This document shows, piece after piece, positions 25,273 to 34,838 of a stretch of DNA of 64,000 nt. The stretch is taken from assembly GCF_900114995.1 (NCBI RefSeq), contig NZ_FOUX01000005.1, positions 620,001-684,000 on the forward strand, written 5' to 3'. A program made the position numbers and the translations under genes. Within the stretch, counting starts at the first letter, position 1; each line of letters starts with the position of its first letter. This DNA is from Chitinophaga sp. YR627. GTDB taxonomy: Bacteria > Bacteroidota > Bacteroidia > Chitinophagales > Chitinophagaceae. The notes under the pieces are model-generated. The model searched no databases, had not been told where the DNA came from, and saw only the letters and a program-made list of their open reading frames with translations.

Positions 25273-27438
25273 CTATAACTTAATCTTCAAGCCTCCATTT
25301 ACCACAAAGCCATCCAGCGGTGCATAAATATCCCTGAAGATGGGATTGCTTACCGTACCGGTATAGATATTATCAAACTTCGTCTGACGGGTATCTGTGA
25401 AATTCTCAAAGTTCACAAACAATGAAAACCGTTCCCATAACTTCTCTGCCATAAATCCACAGGTCCAGTATGCCTTTCCGGTACGGGTATCATTCAGCAT
25501 CTGTTTGCTGTAATAGTAGGCCTCCAGTCCGATCTTCCATTTATCCTCCACCTCATACATCAGTACATTGTTGAGACGATGACGCGCAGTCAGCGGGTTC
25601 TGTCTTTTCGTTGCACCTTCATGGAGTGTCGCATCTGTGAAAGTATACCCGACAAACAGCTTGAAATCTTCGTATCCCAGTTTGATGTTGGTTTCCCACC
25701 CTTTTGTATCAACATAGCCATTGGCATTGACCAGGGCATACAGGTTAGTCCCACTACTTTGCAGTAGTAACGGATCATTGATACGGGTATAAAAGAATAG
25801 CTGGTTAATGCTAAATGTAAACTTGTCCAGGAAGGAAGTGCGGTAATTAACATCCACATTTGCGCCCAGGGATCTTTCCAGTTTATTATCCTGACTGTTA
25901 ATGGGCAGTATATAACGATATTGCAGGCGTTCGCTTTCTTCTGTGAAGATTGTAGGTGTTTTATATCCCAGTCCGCCACCTAAGCGTGAAGTCAGTTTTT
26001 CAGAAAGATGGAACAGTGCTGAAATACGCGGCAGGAAAGCAAAGCCATAGTCAATCACATAGTCGCCACGAACGCCGGTTTCCAGTTGCAGCCAGTCGGC
26101 CGCTTTCCAGGTATTCTGCACGAATGCGCCGGCAGTCTGCTGTGTATAATTCCTCTTTTCAAAGTTATCCTTCGGATATTCCAGGAACTGATCGGTGTAA
26201 AAATTTACGCCTGTTACCCAATCCAGTTTTTCACTTTCTTTATGGTAGTTGACTTCTGAGTAGGTCGACCATTGTTTACCATCGAATATATAATCAGGTA
26301 TGGTAATGGTCCGTTTAAAATTACTTACAGAGTTTTTAACGGACAGGCTGCTGGTTTTACTGAACTGATGATCCAGTGAGAACTGCGTGGAAACGCGTGT
26401 GGTTTTATTCTGTTCGAAATAACGGTGTACGTTATCCCCATTCCCTTTGATATAGGCAAGGTCTCCACCCGTCCGGTCCTCAAAAGTGGTATTGGCCCCC
26501 ACCATCAGCTGCGTCTTTGGGCTAACATAGACAAACAGCTTTGGATTGAACACATAGCGACTGGTTTTAGGAATCGCTGTAAAGCCGGTTTCTGAAGGAT
26601 CGTAGGGCCTGCTGCTATTTCTGGAAGCAAATACTGTCCATCCTACTTTCTCCAGTTTCCGGGCATAGAAACCATTTAAATCGAGTCCTCCGGCAGACGT
26701 ACCATTAATAAGAAAACGGAGCTCCCGTTCTTCCGTCGGTACTTTGGAGATCAGGTTAACCAGTCCGGCGATTGCACCGCCCCCATATAAGGTAGAAGAA
26801 GCGCCTTTGATCACCTCTACCTGCTTCAGGTCTAATGGAGGTGTCTGTAACAGTCCCAGTCCTCCTGAAAAGCCGGCATACAAGGGGAAACCATCTTTCA
26901 GGATCTGTGTATAACGCCCGTCAAGTCCCTGGATACGGATACTGGAATTAGCGGAGGTGGCTGACACCTGTTGCGTCTGGATACCGGTGCTTTCATTGAG
27001 CATCATACGGATGTCTCCCGGTTTCATATTCCCTTTTTCTTCCAGTTCCTCGCCTCCGATCAATTCTACCCTGGTAGGGATATTCCGGATCGTTCTGGTA
27101 CTACGGGTCGAACTGATCACTACTTCTTCCATTTCCTCTTCTGCAGGTTCAAGCAGTATGATCAATGTATCGTTACTATAAGGGAAAGTCAGGTTAGCTG
27201 TATATGTTTCGAAACCAACAAAGCTAACCGTGAGCGGGTGTTTACCTGCTGGTATATTGGTAAAGCTGACAAGACCATTAGCAGCTGTCCTGGCACTTTT
27301 ATTTATATCTGACAGCGTGACGGTGGCATCTGCCAAACCTAATCGGGTGTCCGCGTTTTTAACAACGGCAGTAAATGTATGCTGCGCCACACATAAACTG
27401 GTGGTACAAAGCAGCATGATCGTAAATATAAGTCTCAT
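25273..27438 (-). CDS. TonB-dependent outer-membrane receptor with CarboxypepD-like N-terminus
   Basis: About 721 aa from the ATG at 27438. A signal peptide (MRLIFTIMLLCTTSLCVAQ) is followed by a carboxypeptidase-regulatory-like beta-sandwich (about 20-105), a plug domain with NIPTRVELIGGEELEEKGNM and IRIQGLDGRYTQILKDGFPLY, then a 22-strand barrel ending in aromatic KIKL. It imports a metal complex or similar, energised by TonB. It lacks the SusC features and has no SusD partner; the small Cys/His-rich gene just upstream suggests metal handling. Confidence 0.92.
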   Translation of the reverse strand: MRLIFTIMLLCTTSLCVAQHTFTAVVKNADTRLGLADATVTLSDINKSARTAANGLVSFTNIPAGKHPLTVSFVGFETYTANLTFPYSNDTLIILLEPAEEEMEEVVISSTRSTRTIRNIPTRVELIGGEELEEKGNMKPGDIRMMLNESTGIQTQQVSATSANSSIRIQGLDGRYTQILKDGFPLYAGFSGGLGLLQTPPLDLKQVEVIKGASSTLYGGGAIAGLVNLISKVPTEERELRFLINGTSAGGLDLNGFYARKLEKVGWTVFASRNSSRPYDPSETGFTAIPKTSRYVFNPKLFVYVSPKTQLMVGANTTFEDRTGGDLAYIKGNGDNVHRYFEQNKTTRVSTQFSLDHQFSKTSSLSVKNSVSNFKRTITIPDYIFDGKQWSTYSEVNYHKESEKLDWVTGVNFYTDQFLEYPKDNFEKRNYTQQTAGAFVQNTWKAADWLQLETGVRGDYVIDYGFAFLPRISALFHLSEKLTSRLGGGLGYKTPTIFTEESERLQYRYILPINSQDNKLERSLGANVDVNYRTSFLDKFTFSINQLFFYTRINDPLLLQSSGTNLYALVNANGYVDTKGWETNIKLGYEDFKLFVGYTFTDATLHEGATKRQNPLTARHRLNNVLMYEVEDKWKIGLEAYYYSKQMLNDTRTGKAYWTCGFMAEKLWERFSLFVNFENFTDTRQTKFDNIYTGTVSNPIFRDIYAPLDGFVVNGGLKIKL

Positions 27439-27517
27439 GTTGTACATGGAAAATTTAAGCAATAGCAATGACAGCACAGGACATGGCCCTGTACTATTTT
27501 AAAATTCTTGTATTCGC

Positions 27518-27838
27518 TTAAACCTGTTTGGGCGGTTGCCATATAGCGGGAAAGAAATCCCTTAATTGCGGTTCGATATACTGGCTATGCAGTTCCTGAT
27601 CAGAGGTTAAAGCAACCGGCTTTATCGTATAGGATTCCGGTATCACCACGCCATGGCATACGCCACAGGCAAAAAAGGGAGAACAGGGAGATACCGGCTT
27701 ATGATCCTTCGGAGATTCCTGATCATGGGATGAAGTGGTATGTGTTATTTCATCACTACAGCAGTCTTCATCGGCATCACAGTGGATACCCGATAACACC
27801 AGGACATATAGTGAAAATAAATAAACGAACCATTTCAT
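27518..27838 (-). CDS. DUF6660-like secreted Cys/His/Asp-rich small protein
   Basis: About 106 aa starting MKWFVYLFSLYVLVLSG, a signal peptide. The mature part holds DADEDCCSDE, a His/Ser stretch (THTTSSHDQ) and CSPFFACGVCHG. The cluster of acidic residues plus paired Cys and His looks suited to metal binding. I associate this layout with DUF6660 genes that precede TonB receptors in Bacteroidota. It is about 80 nt upstream of the receptor on the same strand. I prefer the ATG at 27838 over 27856 because the signal peptide then starts cleanly. Confidence 0.6.
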   Translation of the reverse strand: MKWFVYLFSLYVLVLSGIHCDADEDCCSDEITHTTSSHDQESPKDHKPVSPCSPFFACGVCHGVVIPESYTIKPVALTSDQELHSQYIEPQLRDFFPAIWQPPKQV

Positions 27839-27937
27839 GCGGACAAAGATAGCCATTAAAAATGTTTAAAAAAGAACGCATAAGATAGTATTTTACTATT
27901 GCTGCATCACCGGCGCTATCAACAATTAGTACCACGA

Positions 27938-30205
27938 ATGAAAATTACAACTGCTTTTCTGCCGACACTATTCATCTGCCTGTCTGCCATTGCCCAGGAG
28001 CAAACAGCCCCTTTCTCATTAAGAGCAGACCTGCTACAGAATCCCTCACAGGTATATGAACACGGCATCAGTAAGGATATTCCTTTAGAACAGGCAGTCC
28101 TATCTGGTGGCAGATTCCAGTTCTGTCAGGTAAACAGCCGTTATCCGATGTTCTCCTGGGTGTTGCCGTCTCAATACCAATCTGCTTATCAGATCCTTGT
28201 TGCGAGTAACAGACAAATGCTGCAAAACGACTCCGCAGATATATGGAATTCAGGGAAAATCAAAAGTAACAACAGTACAGGTGTTTTATACAGTGGCCCT
28301 GCTTTGCAGGCATCCACCTGCTATTACTGGAAAGTACGTACCTGGGATCAATATGGCAAACCCGGCAGATATGCTGCCATCCAGGTATTTTCTACAGGAA
28401 AAGAACCGGATGATTATCGGCTGCCTTCTTTTGTGCTGATCAGAACACCTCAACAGCCATTAAAAACTAGCACCCCTGATGCCGATAACGTCCTGTATGA
28501 CTTTGGTAAGGATGCTTTCAGTCAGATAAAATTGTCTGTTAATGCGCAACACCACGATGATACACTGATCTTACATCTTGGTGAAGCGGTTACGCCGGAT
28601 GGACATGTCAATAAACACCCCCCGGGTTCCGTACGCTATAGAATGATAAAGATCCCCTTGCAGCAGGGACAACATGTCTACCAGCCTGACATCACACCTG
28701 ATGCACGCAATACTAAAAAGAACGCCATTTTAATGCCTGCTGCTATCGGTGAAGTACTCCCCTTCCGTTATGTTGAAATAGTCCGGGGCGGATATACGAT
28801 AGACAATGTATCCCGATATATGGTCAGCAGTACATTTGATGATACAGCTACTACGTTTCAGAGCGGGTACAAAAGCCTTAATCAGATATGGGATCTCTGT
28901 AAATACACGATCAAAGCGACTTCGTTTTCCGGGTATTACGTGGACGGGGACAGGGAACGTATTCCCTATGAAGCAGATGCATTGATCAACCAGCTCTCCC
29001 ACTATGCAACTGATGCCGAATTTACCATGGCCAAGCGGACGCTTAACTATCTGATCGATCATCCAACCTGGCCCACTGAATGGTCTTTACAGAATGTACT
29101 CATTGCATGGAATGACTATCTATATTCGGGTGATCTGCGGTTGGCAAAAAAGCTGTATCCCGATCTCAAAGCTAAATTATTAAGCGCCCTCGCCAGGGAA
29201 GATGGATTGATCAGCACCCGTACGGGTAAACAAACACCTGCATTTCTGCAGTCCATTCATTACGCAGCTTTTGATGCCAATGCACAACTGAAAGATATTA
29301 CAGACTGGCCTCCGCCTAAATTTGGCGGCACAGATATCATGGGAGAAACCGACGGTTTTGTTTTTGCGGATTATAATGCGGTTGTTAATGCCTATTATTA
29401 TGCAGGACTGGAAGCAATGGCTAAACTGGCAAAGGCGATGGGTAATACCGCTGATGCGGACCATTATAAGCGTGAAGCAGCCAGGGTACAGACCGCTTTT
29501 CAACGCGTATTTATTGACAAGCAAACCAACCTGGTCGTAGACGGCGAAGGAGTCAGTCACAGTTCTTTACATGCTAATTTCTTTGCGCTGGCCTTCGGAC
29601 TCATACCTCATAATAAAGTTCCCGGTGTCTTGTCTTTTATACATTCCCGGGGTATGGCCTGTAGCGTATATGGTGCACAATTCCTGCTGGACGGATTGTA
29701 TAAAGTGAATGACGCTGATTATGCGCTGCAACTGCTTACCTCCACAGATAAAAGAAGCTGGTTTAACATGATGAGAGAAGGAGCTACCATGACAATGGAA
29801 GCCTGGGGACAGGAATATAAACCCAATCAGGACTGGGGCCATGCATGGGGTGCCGCACCGGCAAACTGTATTATCAGATATATTGCAGGTATTCAGCCCA
29901 TCACACCAGGTTTCGGAGAAGTGGAGATCAGACCACAACCCGGATTGACGGGGCCCATACAACTCCGCTACAAAACGATACGCGGTACTATTGAAGAGGA
30001 GATTGAAAACACCCCGGCCAGATGCCGGCTTCAGCTTACCTTACCAGGGAATATGACAGGTCACATCTATCTGCCTTTTGCTACGGATAAAGCGACCGTC
30101 AGCATGGATGGTAAGGTCATTAAAGCAGTGTATAACGGCGCTTATTATGAAATACGTAATATCGCTCCCGGCAGACATACCTTCGAAGTTTACAGCCGCA
30201 ACTGA
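27938..30205 (+). CDS. GH78-like alpha-L-rhamnosidase
   Basis: About 755 aa with a signal peptide (MKITTAFLPTLFICLSAIAQ). An N-terminal Ig-like domain (about 60-155) has WKVRTWDQYGKPG; the (alpha/alpha)6 domain has the GH78-type acidic motif DGDRERIPYEADALI (about 330), then WPTEWSLQNVLIAWNDYLYSGD, and MMREGATMTMEAWGQEYKPNQDWGHAWG near residue 620 holds the expected catalytic base. A beta-sandwich tail follows (GFGEVEIRPQPG). It would release rhamnose from glycans. No SusCD pair is next to it. Confidence 0.88.
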   Translation: MKITTAFLPTLFICLSAIAQEQTAPFSLRADLLQNPSQVYEHGISKDIPLEQAVLSGGRFQFCQVNSRYPMFSWVLPSQYQSAYQILVASNRQMLQNDSADIWNSGKIKSNNSTGVLYSGPALQASTCYYWKVRTWDQYGKPGRYAAIQVFSTGKEPDDYRLPSFVLIRTPQQPLKTSTPDADNVLYDFGKDAFSQIKLSVNAQHHDDTLILHLGEAVTPDGHVNKHPPGSVRYRMIKIPLQQGQHVYQPDITPDARNTKKNAILMPAAIGEVLPFRYVEIVRGGYTIDNVSRYMVSSTFDDTATTFQSGYKSLNQIWDLCKYTIKATSFSGYYVDGDRERIPYEADALINQLSHYATDAEFTMAKRTLNYLIDHPTWPTEWSLQNVLIAWNDYLYSGDLRLAKKLYPDLKAKLLSALAREDGLISTRTGKQTPAFLQSIHYAAFDANAQLKDITDWPPPKFGGTDIMGETDGFVFADYNAVVNAYYYAGLEAMAKLAKAMGNTADADHYKREAARVQTAFQRVFIDKQTNLVVDGEGVSHSSLHANFFALAFGLIPHNKVPGVLSFIHSRGMACSVYGAQFLLDGLYKVNDADYALQLLTSTDKRSWFNMMREGATMTMEAWGQEYKPNQDWGHAWGAAPANCIIRYIAGIQPITPGFGEVEIRPQPGLTGPIQLRYKTIRGTIEEEIENTPARCRLQLTLPGNMTGHIYLPFATDKATVSMDGKVIKAVYNGAYYEIRNIAPGRHTFEVYSRN

Positions 30206-30330
30206 CAAATGATCTGACCGCTCAGCCATACTGTTTAATAAGTGGTCTGCGATTTGATATTGTATCTTTGACTCACATCATGTAAATTGATCCATACACT
30301 CATTTTTACACCCTTAAACTTTCCAACGTC

Positions 30331-30723
30331 ATGAAACCTAAAAAGATCTGGGCTAATTATGCCGTAAGCGATCTGGAACGTACTTCACAATTTTATACCC
30401 AGCTCGGATTTACACCTAATGGGCCGCATACATCCAAAGAACTGGTAAGTTTCTTCTTTGGTGATGCAAACTTCGTCATACACTTTTTTCTGAAAGACAT
30501 CATAGAACCTAATATCAAAGGCCAGATGTCCGACGGACATGCCGCTAATGAGATCGTATTCACTATCTCTGCGGAGAGCAGAGAGGATGTGGATAACTGG
30601 GCGAAAGAAGTCGAACCTGCTGGCGGCAAAGTGGTTTCTCCACCTGAAGCATTTGGTAAAGGCTACTATGGCTTCGTCTTTACTGATCCGGATGGGCATA
30701 AATTCAATGTCTTTCATATGTAA
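30331..30723 (+). CDS. VOC-family (glyoxalase-like) protein
   Basis: 130-aa vicinal oxygen chelate fold with two beta-alpha-beta-beta-beta repeats: KKIWANYAVSDLERTSQFYTQLGF in the first, and GYYGFVFTDPDGHKFNVFHM at the end. Metal ligands at the typical positions are not all evident, so it may be a lyase, dioxygenase-like or binding protein. Single gene, unknown substrate. Confidence 0.85.
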   Translation: MKPKKIWANYAVSDLERTSQFYTQLGFTPNGPHTSKELVSFFFGDANFVIHFFLKDIIEPNIKGQMSDGHAANEIVFTISAESREDVDNWAKEVEPAGGKVVSPPEAFGKGYYGFVFTDPDGHKFNVFHM

Positions 30724-30824
30724 ACAATCCGGTTAAACTACTTTTGGCTACAACTAACGCACTTTCAGATACAGGCGGCAGTCCCGCGTAAGCGACCTTT
30801 ACTCCCGGAATAAAACCAGGATAA

Positions 30825-31619
30825 ATGAAAGTAACGCTTATTACAGGGGCTTCTGCTGGTATAGGAGAAGCTATTGCCAGACAGATCGCCGGACAAAAAG
30901 AAAATGTGGTACTTGTAGCCAGAAGTGAACAATCCCTACAATTGCAGTGCAAAACACTTACGCAGCAGTTCGGTATCAAAGCCGACTATATTGCCGCTGA
31001 TCTCTGCAAACCGGAGAGTGTGGCGTTTGTCTACCAGACCTGCAGGGAAAGAGGATACGAAGTCGAGTCCCTTATTAACAATGCCGGTATGGGTTCAGGC
31101 GGGGAACTGATAGCGCGTGACCTGCAGCATGAACTGAACATGATGCTGTTAAATATGAACGCGATGGTTAGTCTGACACACTATTTCCTCAAAGATATGG
31201 CAGTAAGGAAACGGGGTAACATTGTTAATATTGGCTCACTACTCTCCTTTATACCAGCCCCTTACATGGCTGTCTATTGCGCTACAAAGGCATTTGTCCG
31301 TTCTTTTACCCGTGCTTTGCATGAGGAAGCCAAAACGCATGGCGTACATGTCCTGTTATTCTGTCCGGGACTCACTGACAGTAATTTCATCCAGGGTTCG
31401 TATGTAGACGATAAAACGGCACATGCGCTTACAGCCGGTGTCCGCGCACAAACGCCTGAACAGGTTGCTGCTGAATTTATCAAAGCTTACAAAGAAAAGC
31501 GGAAATTTGCCATATCAGGCGGCTTCAACCGCTTTGGTGCCAAGATCTTAAGTATACTGTCTGATGCCACTATTGCACGTCAGACGGGAAAGACTTACCG
31601 GAAAAGGATGTTGCAATAA
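30825..31619 (+). CDS. Short-chain dehydrogenase/reductase
   Basis: 264-aa classical SDR. TGASAGIGEAIARQI (residues 7-20) is the cofactor loop, NNAGMGSGGEL the NNAG motif, and VNIGSLLSF with YCATKAFVRSF the Ser and YxxxK active-site residues, all present. Members of this branch reduce or oxidise short acyl or lipid substrates. The AraC gene begins 16 nt downstream, so the two are likely co-transcribed. Confidence 0.9.
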   Translation: MKVTLITGASAGIGEAIARQIAGQKENVVLVARSEQSLQLQCKTLTQQFGIKADYIAADLCKPESVAFVYQTCRERGYEVESLINNAGMGSGGELIARDLQHELNMMLLNMNAMVSLTHYFLKDMAVRKRGNIVNIGSLLSFIPAPYMAVYCATKAFVRSFTRALHEEAKTHGVHVLLFCPGLTDSNFIQGSYVDDKTAHALTAGVRAQTPEQVAAEFIKAYKEKRKFAISGGFNRFGAKILSILSDATIARQTGKTYRKRMLQ

Positions 31620-31635
31620 GACTAAATCCAACAAC

Positions 31636-32553
31636 GTGAAAAAGAAGGCGATTCCTCATATTCATATCGACACACTTAAGACGTATAATGACTTACTGGG
31701 TTTCCCGAAACCAAGAAACCCTTTATTCAGTATCCAGCGCTTTGAAGACTTTCCGCTTTTGCCGGCAGATGGTCCCATCAAGCTGACCATGGACTTCTAC
31801 CAGATCACCTTTAAAAAGAACTGTGGTAACAAGATCATATATGGTCAGTCCCTATACGATTTTGATGAAGGGGTATTGTCCTTCTTCTCCCCTAAACAGG
31901 TTGTCATTAAAGAACCGGATCAGCTGTCCAATACCGGGTTTATTATCCTGATCCATCCGGAATACCTCAGAGGACATGCACTGGAAAGTAAGATCAAATC
32001 CTATGGTTTCTTTGATTATGCGGTCAATGAAGCACTGATACTGTCAGCCGAAGAAGAAGATTTTATTCAAAATATTTTCATACAACTTGAGAAAGAGTTC
32101 AACAGGGCGATCGACCATCTGAGTCAGGATGTTATCTTGTCGAACCTGGATCTGTTACTGACTTACAGCAACCGCTTTTATACCCGGCAGTTTATTACCC
32201 GCAAGCAGCATTATAACAATCTGCTGGTAAAGTTCGAAGCACTGTTAGATGAATTGTTTGCCGAGAGCACCCTTGCAGAAAAGGGATTGCCCAATGTAGC
32301 TGATATTGCCGCTGCTTTTCATCTATCCTCCCGGTATTTCAGTGATCTGATCAAGGAACATACCGGACGAACCACGCAACAGCACATTCATGATAAGCTG
32401 ATTGATAAAGCAAAGGAGATGTTATCTGCTACGGATCTATCTGTCAGTGAAATTGCCTATCAACTGGGATTCCAGCATTCGCAATCATTCAGTAAGTTGT
32501 TCAAGGCTAAGACGGATCAGTCTCCCCTGGCATTCAGGGCAGGGTTTAACTGA
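31636..32553 (+). CDS. AraC-family transcriptional regulator
   Basis: 305 aa from a GTG at 31636; the alternative longer frame runs back inside the SDR gene, so I prefer the GTG in the intergenic gap. The N-terminal part (about 1-180) is an AraC_N-like sensing domain (FYQITFKKNCGNKIIYGQSLY). The double HTH is at 215-305 with VADIAAAFHLSSRYFSDLIKEHTG and VSEIAYQLGFQHSQSFSKLFKAKT. It likely controls the SDR gene just upstream. Confidence 0.9.
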   Translation: MKKKAIPHIHIDTLKTYNDLLGFPKPRNPLFSIQRFEDFPLLPADGPIKLTMDFYQITFKKNCGNKIIYGQSLYDFDEGVLSFFSPKQVVIKEPDQLSNTGFIILIHPEYLRGHALESKIKSYGFFDYAVNEALILSAEEEDFIQNIFIQLEKEFNRAIDHLSQDVILSNLDLLLTYSNRFYTRQFITRKQHYNNLLVKFEALLDELFAESTLAEKGLPNVADIAAAFHLSSRYFSDLIKEHTGRTTQQHIHDKLIDKAKEMLSATDLSVSEIAYQLGFQHSQSFSKLFKAKTDQSPLAFRAGFN

Positions 32554-32566
32554 GTTTCCCTGCGGA

Positions 32567-33145
32567 CTATTTCTTTGCGTAATGCGCCCGGATGCGGGTG
32601 ATCGTCTCTCTGGACATTCCCAGATAGGAAGCCAGCATGTGTAGTGGCACCCGGTTAAAGATATCCGGATATTCTTCTATAAACAGCTTATAGCGTTCCT
32701 CCGGACTATGCCCGATCTGGTTATAGATCCGCTGCTGACTGGCATTAAAGCTATTGGACTGGAGTTTTTCTGTAAGTACCCGGAGATTGGGGATCTTTTC
32801 CAGCAGGTATTGAAAATCTTCTTTAGAACAAAGTATCAGCTCAGTATCTTCGAGTGCCTGAATATTAAATGCCGAAGGGGTACCATTGCTATAACTCTCC
32901 GGTTCATAGGCCCACCAGTTCTCTATGACAAATTTAAATGTATGTTCTCTCCCCTCCTCATCCACACGATAAGTACGCAAACATCCTTTTACCACCAATC
33001 CACTGTGGCGGCAGACTTCCCCTTCCTGTAACAGGTGTTCTTTCTTCTTTAAATGACGGGTAATGTAGTATTGTTCAATCAGCCCCAGTTCCTGTGGCGT
33101 AAGGTCTGTTTTTTCCCTGAGGTATGTGCTAAGTGTGGTAAACAT
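32567..33145 (-). CDS. Crp/Fnr-family regulator
   Basis: About 192 aa from the ATG at 33145 (MFTTLSTYLREK). The cyclic-nucleotide-binding-like beta-roll is at about 10-130 with LLQEGEVCRHSGLVVKGCLRTY and ENWWAYEPES. The C-terminal helix-turn-helix RVPLHMLASYLGMSRETITRIRAHYAKK ends the protein. No Fe-S cysteines of the Fnr type are seen. Divergent from the enoyl-CoA hydratase gene at 33259, so that gene is a possible target. Confidence 0.92.
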   Translation of the reverse strand: MFTTLSTYLREKTDLTPQELGLIEQYYITRHLKKKEHLLQEGEVCRHSGLVVKGCLRTYRVDEEGREHTFKFVIENWWAYEPESYSNGTPSAFNIQALEDTELILCSKEDFQYLLEKIPNLRVLTEKLQSNSFNASQQRIYNQIGHSPEERYKLFIEEYPDIFNRVPLHMLASYLGMSRETITRIRAHYAKK

Positions 33146-33258
33146 ACTTTTAGTCCCTTCTACAATGCCCTGGTGGAACAGGCGAATATTTTGCGTCAAA
33201 TGACTTTTTTCTTCATGCCGGCAGCCAGGACCTTTGTTATCTCAAAACTAAAGAAGAA

Positions 33259-34140
33259 ATGAAGAACAAACAAATCACAGCCATAGACCAGGAGGCAACA
33301 GTCCGTTATAGTGTATACAAAGCTTTTCAGGTAAGCGTAAGACATGCCGTTGCCTACGTATCATTCAACAATCCACCGATGAATGTACTGGATGCCACCA
33401 TGATGCTTGATCTGGCTGCATTCGCAGCAACTGTGCAATCAGATGACACCTTAAAAGTAATCGTTTTTCAGAGTGCAGATCCTGACTACTTCATTGCGCA
33501 TGGAGATATGAACTATATCGTGGATCCTTCTTCATTTGCAGGATTAGTTGATCCGGCGGAGATGGACCCGCTTATCAATCCGATGCAGCAGCTGCATGAA
33601 AAAATCAGTCAGTTGCCACAAGTGACCATCGCTATCATCGATGGTTTCGTACGTGGCGGCGGACATGAGTTTACACAGGCCTGCGATATGCGTTTTGCCT
33701 CATTTGAAAAGGGCAAGATCGCACAACCTGAAACACTGATGGGCATTATTCCTGGTGGCGGTGGTACACAATACCTTACCCGCAGGATCGGAAGAGCCAG
33801 GGCATTGGAACTGGTATTGGGCGCTGAATTACTGGATGCTAAGACTGCCGAATTGTATGGTGTGGTGAACCGGGCTATGCCACAGGAGCAATTATATCCC
33901 TATGTAGAGACCCTGGCCACCCGGATCGCCGGATTACCTGATGGTGTAGCAGCTGCTGCAGTAAGGGCTGTAGATGCAGCTAATGGTGACAGATATGAGG
34001 GTCTTGCAACAGAAAACAAGTTGTGTATGGATCTTTTCCTGAGACCAGCAACTGTGCAGTTAGCCAAAGCAGCATTAGCTGCCGGCGCACAGACAAGAGA
34101 AGGGGAAAAAGACCTGGAGGGCATTATGGATCGTTTATAA
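33259..34140 (+). CDS. Enoyl-CoA hydratase/isomerase (crotonase superfamily)
   Basis: 293-aa crotonase-fold protein. VSFNNPPMNVLD opens the fold, the first oxyanion-hole region is about residue 75-83 (DYFIAHGDM), and IIDGFVRGGGHEFTQACDMRFAS with QPETLMGIIPGGGGTQYLTRRIG give the second oxyanion Gly and the Glu/Gly-rich active site. It binds acyl-CoA; exact reaction unknown. Single gene with its own terminator, divergent from a Crp regulator. Confidence 0.92.
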   Translation: MKNKQITAIDQEATVRYSVYKAFQVSVRHAVAYVSFNNPPMNVLDATMMLDLAAFAATVQSDDTLKVIVFQSADPDYFIAHGDMNYIVDPSSFAGLVDPAEMDPLINPMQQLHEKISQLPQVTIAIIDGFVRGGGHEFTQACDMRFASFEKGKIAQPETLMGIIPGGGGTQYLTRRIGRARALELVLGAELLDAKTAELYGVVNRAMPQEQLYPYVETLATRIAGLPDGVAAAAVRAVDAANGDRYEGLATENKLCMDLFLRPATVQLAKAALAAGAQTREGEKDLEGIMDRL

Positions 34141-34178
34141 AATAAAGAAGAGGCAGCTTATACTGCCTCTTCTTTATT
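34141..34178. terminator. Bidirectional terminator, 16-bp perfect hairpin
   Basis: AATAAAGAAGAGGCAG (34141-34156) is the exact reverse complement of 34163-34178, loop CTTATA. A/T ends of the stem supply T-runs in both directions, and the genes on either side are convergent. Confidence 0.85.
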
Positions 34179-34206
34179 TATAATACTTTGCTACAATCTC
34201 AGCGGA

Positions 34207-34785
34207 TTAATCATTCAAGCCTTTTCCTTCCAGGATCTGCGGTATACACTTTTCCACCCTGCTCATTCTCGTTTTGGATTGTTTAGCACCGGAGAAGAAA
34301 AAAATATATGCCTTCTGTCTTCCCTGGGTCAATGCAAAGAAGGCTTTCTTCAAAGCAGCATTCGCCTTTAATTGTTGCTGAAATTCTTCCGGTATATCCA
34401 GTTCGGTACTTTTCTTCACCTCTACTTTCAGACCAGCTCTTTCCACCTCTATTGCTTCATAGATATAAGCCCTGATCACCGTCGCTAATTTTGTGATCTC
34501 CTTTACGCTGGTAAACCTTAATTGCCGGCCGACCTCTGTATTCTCTCCGGTTTTAACAAGTACGCCTTCCGGATCGCTTAATAAAACGCCTTTGAAGAAC
34601 AACAATGCACAATAGTCCTTGAAGCCCTGAATAATCACAAGGTTGGTGTTACCGTACTTGTAACAGGGCTTACCCCATTTCAGTTCTTCGGTCAACTCAG
34701 TAGCAAGAATGATCTTTCTTAACTTTTCAGACTCATCCCGCCATTGTGTGAGTTCGCTTAAATAGGCATCTACTTCAGGATTCAT
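34207..34785 (-). CDS. YdeI/OmdA-like DUF1801-family protein
   Basis: About 192 aa from the ATG at 34785 (MNPEVDAYLS). The DUF1801 domain is at about 10-110 (LKWGKPCYKYGNTNLVIIQGFKDYCALLFFKG). A C-terminal bacteriocin-protection-like (OmdA) segment holds IPEEFQQQLKANAALKKAFFALTQGRQKAYIFFFSGAKQSKTRMSRVEKC. Members are often linked to stress but have no known reaction. The longer frame to 34872 overlaps the SUKH gene and is less likely. Confidence 0.85.
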   Translation of the reverse strand: MNPEVDAYLSELTQWRDESEKLRKIILATELTEELKWGKPCYKYGNTNLVIIQGFKDYCALLFFKGVLLSDPEGVLVKTGENTEVGRQLRFTSVKEITKLATVIRAYIYEAIEVERAGLKVEVKKSTELDIPEEFQQQLKANAALKKAFFALTQGRQKAYIFFFSGAKQSKTRMSRVEKCIPQILEGKGLND

Positions 34786-34838
34786 GTCAGATCGTTTTAA
34801 TACAGGTGTCAGACGAAGATAATGACTTCCGGTGATTG

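Noticed and set aside
30385..30717. Minus-strand ORF of 110 codons opposite the VOC gene
   Set aside because: The plus-strand frame encodes a clear VOC-fold protein; the opposite frame is a shadow.
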